A stretch of 64,000 nucleotides of DNA from the NCBI RefSeq assembly GCF_002150805.1, contig NZ_MTBA01000006.1, forward strand, positions 55,172 to 119,171, written 5' to 3'. Position numbers and translations under genes: made by a program. Positions 56,348 through 64,000 of this stretch are shown here, in pieces (position 1 is the stretch's first letter; the number at the start of each line of letters is the position of its first letter). This DNA comes from Oceanospirillum sanctuarii. GTDB lineage: Bacteria; Pseudomonadota; Gammaproteobacteria; Pseudomonadales; Halomonadaceae. The notes under the pieces are model-generated. The model saw only the letters and a program-made list of their open reading frames with translations. It did not search any database and was not told the DNA's origin.

Positions 56348-59014
56348 ATGAGTCTGGATACACGAGCAGATCTTGATCCGATAGAAACCCAGGAATGGCT
56401 AGATTCGCTGGATTCTGTGATGGATCGCGAGGGAGAAGATCGTGCTCAGTTTCTATTGAGCGAACTGGGTAACCGTTTACGTCGTGAGGGTGCTCAGCCC
56501 CCTTTCTCTATCACTACACCACACCGCAACACTATCCCGGTTCACCGTGAAGCTCGTATGCCGGGTGATCTGTTCATGGAGCGTCGTATCCGCTCTGTGA
56601 TTCGTTGGAACGCTATCGCTATGGTGATGCGCGCGAACAAGAAGAACCCTGGTATTGGTGGTCACATCTCAAGTTTCATGTCCAGCGCTACGCTGTATGA
56701 CGTGGGCTTTAACTATTTCTTCCGTGCACCTAAAGATGATTTCGAAGGTGATCTGGTTTACATCCAGGGTCATACCGCACCGGGAATCTATTCCCGTTCT
56801 TTCCTGGAAGGTCGTCTGAGTGAAGATCAGCTGGATAAATTCCGTCAGGAAGTAGATGGTGATGGCCTGTCATCTTATCCTCACCCTTGGTTGATGCCGG
56901 ACTACTGGCAGTTCCCAACAGTATCTATGGGTCTTGGCCCTCTGGGCGCGATTTATCAGGCCCACGTCATGAAGTATCTGGACAGCCGCGGCAAGAAGCC
57001 GATGGATGACCGTAAGATCTGGGCTTTCCTGGGTGATGGTGAGTGTGATGAGCCGGAAACTCTGGGTGCCATCTCTCTGGCTGGTCGTGAAAAGCTGGAT
57101 AACCTGATCTTCGTGATTAACTGTAACCTGCAGCGTCTGGATGGTCCGGTTCGTGGTAACGGCCGTATTATGGATGAGCTGGAAGGCGTATTCCGCGGTG
57201 CTGGCTGGAACGTTATCAAGGTTGTTTGGGGGCGTTTCTGGGATCCACTGTTTGAGCGCGACAACAAAGGCATCATGCAGAAGCGCATGGATGAAGCTGT
57301 TGACGGCGAATACCAGAACTACAAGCAGAAAGGTGGCGCGTATACGCGTGAACACTTCTTCGGCAAATACCCAGAACTGGCTGATATGGTTAAGGATATG
57401 TCTGATGAAGACATCTATCGTCTGAACCGTGGTGGTCACGATCCGTACAAGGTTTACGCCGCATATCATGAAGCGGTTAACACCACAGGTAAGCCAACCG
57501 TGATTCTGGCCCATACCGTTAAAGGTTACGGTATCGGTGAAGATGGTGAAGCGAAGAACGATACCCACTCTGTGAAGTCTCTGCAGATGGCGGGCCTGAA
57601 GAAGTTCCGTGATCGTTTCGGTATCCCTCTGACGGATGAGCAGCTGGAAGAAGTTCCTTACTACAAGCCAGCATCTGACAGTCCTGAAATGCAGTACATG
57701 CAGGCCCAGCGCGAGCGTCTGGGTGGTTATCTGCCTGCACGCCGTAAGAGCTTTGAGCCACTTCAAATCCCGGGTCTGGATGACAAGATTTTTGATGCTC
57801 AGCTGAAAGGCTCCAACGGTCGTGAAATCTCTACGACAATGGCCTTTGTTCGTATTCTGTCCGGTCTGGTAAAAGACAAGCAGATTGGTGAGCGTGTTGT
57901 TCCTATCGTACCTGACGAAGCCCGTACCTTTGGTATGGAAGGTATGTTCCGTCAGCTGGGTATCTACACCTCTGAAGGCCAGAAATATAAGCCTGAAGAT
58001 GCTGACCAGATCATGTACTACAAGGAAGACAAGAAAGGTCAGATCCTTGAAGAAGGTATTTCTGAAGCAGGTGCTATGTCTGCATGGGTTGCAGCAGGTT
58101 CCAGCTATAGCAACCATAACTATGCTCTGATTCCTTTCTACATCTACTACTCGATGTTTGGTTTCCAGCGTATCGGCGATATCGCCTGGCTGGCAGGTGA
58201 CATTCAGGCGAAAGGCTTCCTGGTAGGTGGTACTGCTGGTCGTACAACGCTGAATGGTGAAGGTCTGCAGCACCAGGATGGTCACAGCCATATTCTGGCG
58301 GGCACTATTCCGAACTGTATTACTTATGATCCGGCTTACGCTTATGAGATGGCCGTGATCATTCAGGATGGTCTGCGTCGCATGTATCAGGATCAGGAGA
58401 ACTGCTTCTACTACCTGACAGCGATGAACGAGAACTATGAGCAGCCAGCAATGCCGGAAGGTGCTGCTGAAGGTATCCTGAAAGGTATGTACCTGTTGCA
58501 GGAAGGTGGCGAGAGCAAGCTGAAGGTTCAGCTGATGGGCTCCGGTACTATTCTGCGTGAAGTAATTGCAGGTGCTGAACTGCTGAAAGCTGACTTCGGT
58601 GTAGATGCGGATATCTGGAGCGTAACCAGCTTCAACGAGCTGCGTCGCGATGGTCTGTCTGTTGATCGTCATAACTTCCTGAACCCGGAAGCTGATGAGA
58701 AAGAAGCGTACATCACGTCTTGCCTGAAAGGCCGTAAGGGTCCTGTTATCGCATCGACTGACTACATGAAACTGCACGCTGATCAGGTTCGTAGCTTTAT
58801 CCCGACCGATTACCGTGTACTGGGTACCGATGGCTTTGGTCGTTCTGATACCCGTGAGAAGCTGCGTCACTTCTTCGAAGTTGACCGCTACTTTGTCGCT
58901 GTAGCAGCACTGAAAGCGTTGGCAGATCGTGGTGAAGTTGAGCGTAAAGTGGTTGCTGAAGCGATCAAGAAGTACAACATCAACCCGGAAAAATGTGACC
59001 CACTGACCTGTTAA
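56348..59014 (+). CDS. aceE: AceE, pyruvate dehydrogenase E1 component (homodimeric)
   Basis: Thiamine-diphosphate enzyme that decarboxylates pyruvate and reductively acetylates the lipoyl domains of AceF. 888 residues from the ATG at 56348, which has a GGAGAG Shine-Dalgarno eight bases upstream; a start at 56330 is less likely. ThDP motif GDGECDEPETLGAISLAGRE to CNLQRLDGPVRGNG, and GRTTLNGEGLQHQDGHSH further on. Forms an operon with aceF; lpd is not adjacent. The opposite strand is open for 666 codons, a codon-bias shadow. Confidence 0.97.
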   Translation: MSLDTRADLDPIETQEWLDSLDSVMDREGEDRAQFLLSELGNRLRREGAQPPFSITTPHRNTIPVHREARMPGDLFMERRIRSVIRWNAIAMVMRANKKNPGIGGHISSFMSSATLYDVGFNYFFRAPKDDFEGDLVYIQGHTAPGIYSRSFLEGRLSEDQLDKFRQEVDGDGLSSYPHPWLMPDYWQFPTVSMGLGPLGAIYQAHVMKYLDSRGKKPMDDRKIWAFLGDGECDEPETLGAISLAGREKLDNLIFVINCNLQRLDGPVRGNGRIMDELEGVFRGAGWNVIKVVWGRFWDPLFERDNKGIMQKRMDEAVDGEYQNYKQKGGAYTREHFFGKYPELADMVKDMSDEDIYRLNRGGHDPYKVYAAYHEAVNTTGKPTVILAHTVKGYGIGEDGEAKNDTHSVKSLQMAGLKKFRDRFGIPLTDEQLEEVPYYKPASDSPEMQYMQAQRERLGGYLPARRKSFEPLQIPGLDDKIFDAQLKGSNGREISTTMAFVRILSGLVKDKQIGERVVPIVPDEARTFGMEGMFRQLGIYTSEGQKYKPEDADQIMYYKEDKKGQILEEGISEAGAMSAWVAAGSSYSNHNYALIPFYIYYSMFGFQRIGDIAWLAGDIQAKGFLVGGTAGRTTLNGEGLQHQDGHSHILAGTIPNCITYDPAYAYEMAVIIQDGLRRMYQDQENCFYYLTAMNENYEQPAMPEGAAEGILKGMYLLQEGGESKLKVQLMGSGTILREVIAGAELLKADFGVDADIWSVTSFNELRRDGLSVDRHNFLNPEADEKEAYITSCLKGRKGPVIASTDYMKLHADQVRSFIPTDYRVLGTDGFGRSDTREKLRHFFEVDRYFVAVAALKALADRGEVERKVVAEAIKKYNINPEKCDPLTC

Positions 59015-59150
59015 TAGCCGTCAGTTTGAGGCTGGGGCGGTAAGCAAATCCGCCCTGATTTAACAGCCAAGCGTTATTAACAGGTAATAGTGTTGGCCCG
59101 GATTCATCCCTTTATTACCGGGCCAAACCAATCGAATAGGAGCGAGAGCT

Positions 59151-61118
59151 TTGAGTACTGAAATCATCAAAGTGCCGGATATTGGCGGAGATTCTGATGT
59201 TGAGGTCATCGAGGTCTGTGTTGCAGTGGGCGACCGTGTTGAAGCAGAAGACTCTCTGATCGTACTGGAATCTGATAAAGCATCTATGGACGTACCGAGT
59301 CCTAAATCCGGTGTTGTGAAAGCGATCAAACTGAATGTTGGTGATCAGGTATCTGAAGGTCACGATATTCTTGAGCTGGAAATTGAAGGTGGTGCAACTG
59401 AAGCACCAGCAGAGCCAGCACCGGTATCTGAGCCGGTAGCGGAAGCCCCTGTTCAGGCGGCACCTCAGGCTGCTCCTGCAGCTGCATCGGTAGCCCCTTC
59501 TGTGCAGACCGTTAATGTGCCGGATATCGGTGATGACGGTGAAGTAGAAGTTATTGAGATCAGCGTTTCTGTTGGTGATGAAATCGCTGAAGAAGACTCC
59601 ATCATCGTACTGGAGTCGGATAAGGCTTCAATGGAAGTACCTTCTCCGGTAGCGGGTAAGGTGGTTGAGATTCTGGTGGAAACCGGAGCCAAAGTATCTG
59701 AAGGTACTCCGGTTCTGCGCGTGGAAACCGCAGGGGACGCTGTTGTTGAAGCGGCTCCTGTCGCAGCCGCTCCGGCAGAACCAGCAGCTCCGGTAGCTGC
59801 ACCAACCCCTGCTCCTGTTGCAGCAGGTCCTGTGCGCAAAGAAATTTTTGTTCCGGATCTGAGTGGTAACAATGATGTACCTGTTATCGAAGTGTCTGTT
59901 GCTGCAGGTGCAGATCTGCAGGAAGAAGACGCGCTCTTCGTTCTGGAAACGGATAAAGCAACGATGGAAATTCCGGCTCCTTTCGAAGGCAAGCTGGTCG
60001 AGTTCTTTATCACTGAAGGTCAGACGGTAAATCAGGGTGATCTGGTTGGTGTGATGGAAGTTATGGAGGCGGCTCCTGCTCAGGCAGCAGCACCTGCAGC
60101 GGCATCTGCTCCTACTCAGACGGCTGCGGCAGTAGCGCCTGCGGCTTCTGCTCCGGTAGCTGCACCAGTTGCATCCGCTGAGAGTGGCCGTAAAACCGGT
60201 AAAGTACACGCCGGCCCTGCGGTACGCATGATTGCCCGTGAGTTTGGTGTAGACCTATTAGATGTTACCCCGAGCGGCCCTCGCTCCCGTATCCTGAAAG
60301 AAGACGTTCAGGCTTACGTAAAACAGGTGATGCAACAGGCTAAATCTGCACCTAAAGCAGCGCCTGCGGCGGCAGGTGGTGCCGGTATTCCTCCGATCCC
60401 AGCGGTTGATTTCAGCCAGTTTGGTGAGATCGAAGAGAAGCCGATGGGGCGTCTGCTGAAAGCGGGTGCGATGAATCTGCATCGCTCTTGGCTGAATGTT
60501 CCACATGTGACTCAGTTTGATGAAGCGGATATCACTGAGCTGGAGAAGTTCCGTAAGTCGATGAAGGCTGAAGCGGAAAAACGTGGTTCTAAACTGACGC
60601 CGCTGCCGTTCATCCTGAAAGCTTGTGCTTATGCAATGCAGAAATACCCACAGTTCAATGTGTCTCTGCATCCGGATGGCGACAAGCTGATTCAGAAGAA
60701 ATATATTCATATCGGTTTTGCGGTAGATACGCCTGACGGACTGCTAGTGCCAGTAGTTCGTGATGTTGACCAGAAGTCTCTCTGGGAACTGGCGGATGCT
60801 ACTGCAGATCTGGCTTCACGAGCTCAGAAAAAGCAGCTGAAAGCGGATGACATGAAGGGTGGCTGTTTCACCATTTCGAGCCTTGGCTCGATCGGTGGTA
60901 CTGCATTTACTCCGATTGTTAATGCGCCGGAAGTGGCCATTCTGGGTGTATCGAAAGCCAGCATTAAGCCTGTGTGGAATGGAAGTGACTTTGTGCCACG
61001 GCAAATGCTGCCGTTGTCGCTTTCGTACGACCACCGGGCGATCAACGGGGCTGATGCCGCGCGCTTTACCGCGTTTATCGCAACGGTTCTCGCTGATATT
61101 CGTCAGATACTGATGTAA
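59151..61118 (+). CDS. aceF: AceF, dihydrolipoyl acetyltransferase with three lipoyl domains
   Basis: E2 core of pyruvate dehydrogenase. 655 residues: three lipoyl domains, each with its lysine in ESDKASMDV (Lys43), ESDKASMEV and ETDKATMEI, separated by Ala/Pro-rich linkers; a peripheral-subunit-binding domain (AGPAVRMIAREFGVDL); and the catalytic domain ending with SYDHRAINGADAARF. TTG start at 59151 with an AGGAG element. The lipoyl lysines depend on LipB/LipA encoded 7 kb upstream. Terminator follows. Confidence 0.97.
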   Translation: MSTEIIKVPDIGGDSDVEVIEVCVAVGDRVEAEDSLIVLESDKASMDVPSPKSGVVKAIKLNVGDQVSEGHDILELEIEGGATEAPAEPAPVSEPVAEAPVQAAPQAAPAAASVAPSVQTVNVPDIGDDGEVEVIEISVSVGDEIAEEDSIIVLESDKASMEVPSPVAGKVVEILVETGAKVSEGTPVLRVETAGDAVVEAAPVAAAPAEPAAPVAAPTPAPVAAGPVRKEIFVPDLSGNNDVPVIEVSVAAGADLQEEDALFVLETDKATMEIPAPFEGKLVEFFITEGQTVNQGDLVGVMEVMEAAPAQAAAPAAASAPTQTAAAVAPAASAPVAAPVASAESGRKTGKVHAGPAVRMIAREFGVDLLDVTPSGPRSRILKEDVQAYVKQVMQQAKSAPKAAPAAAGGAGIPPIPAVDFSQFGEIEEKPMGRLLKAGAMNLHRSWLNVPHVTQFDEADITELEKFRKSMKAEAEKRGSKLTPLPFILKACAYAMQKYPQFNVSLHPDGDKLIQKKYIHIGFAVDTPDGLLVPVVRDVDQKSLWELADATADLASRAQKKQLKADDMKGGCFTISSLGSIGGTAFTPIVNAPEVAILGVSKASIKPVWNGSDFVPRQMLPLSLSYDHRAINGADAARFTAFIATVLADIRQILM

Positions 61119-61181
61119 GAGCTGTGCCGGCTCTGTAGCTGACGAAACTCCATTATTAACCTTCGGGTTAGTTGTGCCTGT

Positions 61182-61212
61182 AGGCGGTATTCTTCGGAAT
61201 ACCGCCTTTTTG
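61182..61212 (+). terminator. Terminator of aceEF
   Basis: AGGCGGTATTC pairs perfectly with GAATACCGCCT around a TTCG tetraloop, followed by TTTTTGTTTTTTT. Confidence 0.95.
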
Positions 61213-61317
61213 TTTTTTTACCTCAACGAAATGCTTCCTCGGTATTTTTTGTACTCGTCAGTCATACGGGATCTCAGCTAATATCGCTTTTAATCGCAAA
61301 CAGGCTGAGGAAAAAAT

Positions 61318-61995
61318 ATGTTGGATTTATTGCTATCAATAGGAATTAGTCTGGATGGCGGCTTTATTGCCTTTCTGATCGCGATCACCCTGCTAACGAT
61401 GTCGCCAGGGGTTGATACCCTTGTTGTGATCCGCAATACCTTGCGTGGTGGTTTCAGGGATGGTGCAGTTACCAGCTTTGCGATTTGTCTTGGCCTCTTT
61501 GTTCATGCAGTGATTTCAGCAGGCGGGATCTCGCTCATACTTCTGCAGTCAGCCTATTTGTTTACAGCACTGAAATTAGTCGGTGCGCTTTATCTGATTT
61601 GGTTGGGTTATAAGAGTCTAAGTTCGGCGCTCGCCCGAAATCACAGCTCATCGTTGGGACAAGCGTTAGAAGAATCGACTTCTGAAGCTCAGGTCTCTGT
61701 ATGGAGGTCATTCCGCGAAGGTTTTCTGAGTAATGTACTGAACCCTAAAACCATTGTGTTTTATATGGCTTTTTTGCCTCAGTTTATTCAGCACGGAGAG
61801 CCTGCAATGGTAAAATCCCTTTTCTTAGCAGGTGTTCATTTTGCTATAGCAAATGTGTGGCAGTTGCTGATCGTTCTGATGGTTGGCAGAGCATCGGTAT
61901 GGCTGCTAAAGGGCTCTGTAATGCGGGCTGTTGATGGTGTTATTGGCGGTGTTATGGTTGCATTTGGGCTTAAACTGGCTATGGATCGTAGCTAG
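61318..61995 (+). CDS. LysE-family amino-acid exporter
   Basis: 225-residue LysE/RhtB translocator with about six membrane spans. The family start region is FLIAITLLTMSPGVDTLVVIRNTLRGGFRDG; the middle shows GALYLIWLGYKSL and the conserved FLSNVLNPKTIVFYMAFLP-like segment. The substrate is not predictable. The 275 bp that follow to adk hold no gene I can support. Confidence 0.9.
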   Translation: MLDLLLSIGISLDGGFIAFLIAITLLTMSPGVDTLVVIRNTLRGGFRDGAVTSFAICLGLFVHAVISAGGISLILLQSAYLFTALKLVGALYLIWLGYKSLSSALARNHSSSLGQALEESTSEAQVSVWRSFREGFLSNVLNPKTIVFYMAFLPQFIQHGEPAMVKSLFLAGVHFAIANVWQLLIVLMVGRASVWLLKGSVMRAVDGVIGGVMVAFGLKLAMDRS

Positions 61996-62222
61996 AAATA
62001 AATCAAACGAATGTATGTCGGCTACAACGAATGTATCCTTGTCTTTGCACTTGTGGACGGGTATTGTCGTTCCTCAATTTGCCAGAGTTTTGACTGATGA
62101 GTCTGCTACCTTCTGGTGGTTCAGGTTGTTTTATCGTGATCAAAGCCTTGGTCGTGGTTCAGGCAAAGTAGCAATCTGACCGATAAAGATTACAGATCAG
62201 ATGTAGGATGCAGGACATCTGA

Positions 62223-62924
<702 letters not shown>

Positions 62925-63007
62925 GAGTTGTTGATCTGCGATCTGATACTTTGCTTATGATTCCTTAATTGGGGGGTAAGAAGTACAAGTATTAGAGAGC
63001 CTTAAAG

Positions 63008-63051
63008 AAATCCGGTATTCTCTGATTATTATCAGCGAGCCGGATTTTTTT
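63008..63051 (+). terminator. Terminator after adk
   Basis: AAATCCGG pairs with CCGGATTT, with an inner CTGAT/ATCAG stem, and a run of seven T closes it. Confidence 0.75.
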
Positions 63052-63122
63052 ATGGGCGAAGTTTCATTCCCCCTAAATCTGTTATTGGCAGCTGAATCAT
63101 GGGCTAACAAACAGGTTTCATC

Positions 63123-63845
63123 ATGAATCACACCATTGAGACTATTCTTGCACACCGCTCCATTCGTAAGTTTACCGATCAGTCCATTGCAGCCGAAACA
63201 TTAACAACTCTGATTGATTGTGCTCGGGCAGCATCTTCATCAAGCAATATTCAGTGTGTCAGTATTCTTCGTATCGTTGATTCAAACAAACGAGAGTTAT
63301 TGGCTGAGTACGCAGGTGGGCAAGCTTATGTGTCATCTGCTGCAGAGTTTCTGATTTTCTGCGCTGATTTTAATCGTCACCAGCAAATTAAACCTGATGC
63401 CAAGCTCGGGTTTGCTGAGCAAACACTAATTGGCGCTGTTGATTCTGCTCTTATGGCGCAAAACTGTTTGTTGGCGGCTGAGTCGCTGGGGCTTGGTGGC
63501 GTGTATATCGGCGGGCTTCGGAATAATCCGGATAAGGTCTGTGAATTATTGAATCTGCCGGAAAATGTGTTTCCGATGTTTGGTATGTGCTTAGGCTACC
63601 CCGATCAGGATCCTACGCTGAAACCACGCTTGCCTGCTGACATTGTTTTGCATACAGATGGTTATCAGGAATTAGATCAGAATAAGTTGGCGGATTATGA
63701 CGCGACCATGCGTGATTATTACGATGTGCGAACTGGCGGCAAGTTGGAGCAGTCGTGGTCAGATCAAATCTCAAACATTCTGAGTAAAGAAGCACGCCCG
63801 TTTATGTTGAGTTCGCTGAATAAGCAGGGGTTTGCTAAGAAATGA
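63123..63845 (+). CDS. NfsA-type NADPH-dependent nitroreductase
   Basis: 240-residue FMN oxidoreductase of the nitroreductase superfamily. Typical features: the N-terminal ILAHRSIRKFTDQSI, the FMN-contacting CARAASSSSNIQ, ESLGLGGVYIGGLRN and the late MFGMCLGYPDQDPTLKPRLP that marks the NfsA/FRP group. Probably reduces quinones or nitro compounds with NADPH; the physiological substrate is unknown. Own terminator downstream. Confidence 0.92.
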   Translation: MNHTIETILAHRSIRKFTDQSIAAETLTTLIDCARAASSSSNIQCVSILRIVDSNKRELLAEYAGGQAYVSSAAEFLIFCADFNRHQQIKPDAKLGFAEQTLIGAVDSALMAQNCLLAAESLGLGGVYIGGLRNNPDKVCELLNLPENVFPMFGMCLGYPDQDPTLKPRLPADIVLHTDGYQELDQNKLADYDATMRDYYDVRTGGKLEQSWSDQISNILSKEARPFMLSSLNKQGFAKK

Positions 63846-63862
63846 GTTTTCGGAGTTAACCG

Positions 63863-63896
63863 AAAAGCCCGACACCGTTAGGTGTCGGGCTTTTTT
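63863..63896 (+). terminator. Terminator after the nitroreductase gene
   Basis: AAAAGCCCGACACC pairs perfectly with GGTGTCGGGCTTTT around GTTA, followed by further T. The remaining 100 bp to the window edge hold a small GCCCC/GGGGC stem and nothing else I can name. Confidence 0.92.
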
Positions 63897-64000
63897 GTGC
63901 CTGTCGTTTGTTGTGTTGTGAGCCCCCGTGTTTACAGGGGCTTGGCTGCATCGTTCTGAAAATATTCAGTTTTTTTGAAACTTTTTTACTTTATTTTCAG

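Noticed and set aside
56870..58870. 666-codon open frame opposite aceE
   Set aside because: Strong codon bias in aceE removes antisense stops. The product looks like compositional noise and has no domain; aceE is clearly the real gene.

Overview
The window is a chromosomal core segment of a gammaproteobacterium. Its gene order combines several blocks familiar from Pseudomonas and marine Oceanospirillales: kdsC-kdsD-yrbG divergent from mlaFEDCB-ibaG-murA-hisG-hisD; (dsbD)-aroQ-accB-accC-prmA-DUF3426-dusB-fis-purH; and proA-nadD-rsfS-rlmH-mrdA-rodA-mltB-rlpA-dacA-ybeD-lipB-lipA. The absence of mobile elements, the mid-range GC and the PPi-type phosphofructokinase fit a marine Oceanospirillales-like host. 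The genus is my inference and cannot be fixed from the sequence alone. I saw no tRNA, rRNA, insertion sequence or CRISPR array.

Layout. 1-9.5 kb: envelope and histidine block (KDO synthesis, a Ca/Na antiporter, the Mla phospholipid transport system, MurA, HisG, HisD). 9.5-13.1 kb: minus-strand accessory cassette of a sensor kinase, an AraC regulator and a DMT exporter. 13.3-22.5 kb: minus-strand housekeeping run from an orphan DsbD N-terminal domain through aroQ, accBC, prmA, a zinc-ribbon protein, dusB-fis and purH. 22.6-24.4 kb: a DUF2333 protein and a tiny Rossmann protein. 24.4-28.8 kb: thiolase and acyl-CoA ligase facing a divergent AraC regulator. 28.8-35.1 kb: pyrophosphatase, an unusual PP2C/kinase fusion, a DUF2132 protein, an MFS carrier and PPi-dependent phosphofructokinase. 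35.4-41.1 kb: mpl, ubiX, a lipoprotein, an EamA exporter and two adjacent degenerate-GGDEF membrane proteins. 41.4-53.3 kb: the proA-to-lipA cell-wall and lipoate block. 53.3-64 kb: a small exported protein, a CBS protein, a phosphosugar isomerase and fructokinase pair, aceE-aceF, a LysE exporter, adk and a nitroreductase.

How the parts fit. Most genes serve envelope construction: KDO, Mla lipid trafficking, UDP-GlcNAc commitment, elongasome PBP2/RodA, peptidoglycan trimming and recycling. Others feed acetyl-CoA into lipids and cofactors: PDH, ACC, lipoate, thiolase. The PPi-dependent PFK and the pyrophosphatase both draw on the pyrophosphate pool.

The points most worth a second look are: a membrane-anchored PP2C-kinase fusion in which both catalytic centres have lost key residues; a pair of overlapping membrane proteins with degraded GGDEF motifs; a DsbD reduced to its N-terminal domain; a terminator-like hairpin immediately before aroQ; a 16-bp tandem repeat near 22.5 kb; and a cluster of five stem-loops at 32.15-32.32 kb that may be a small RNA.
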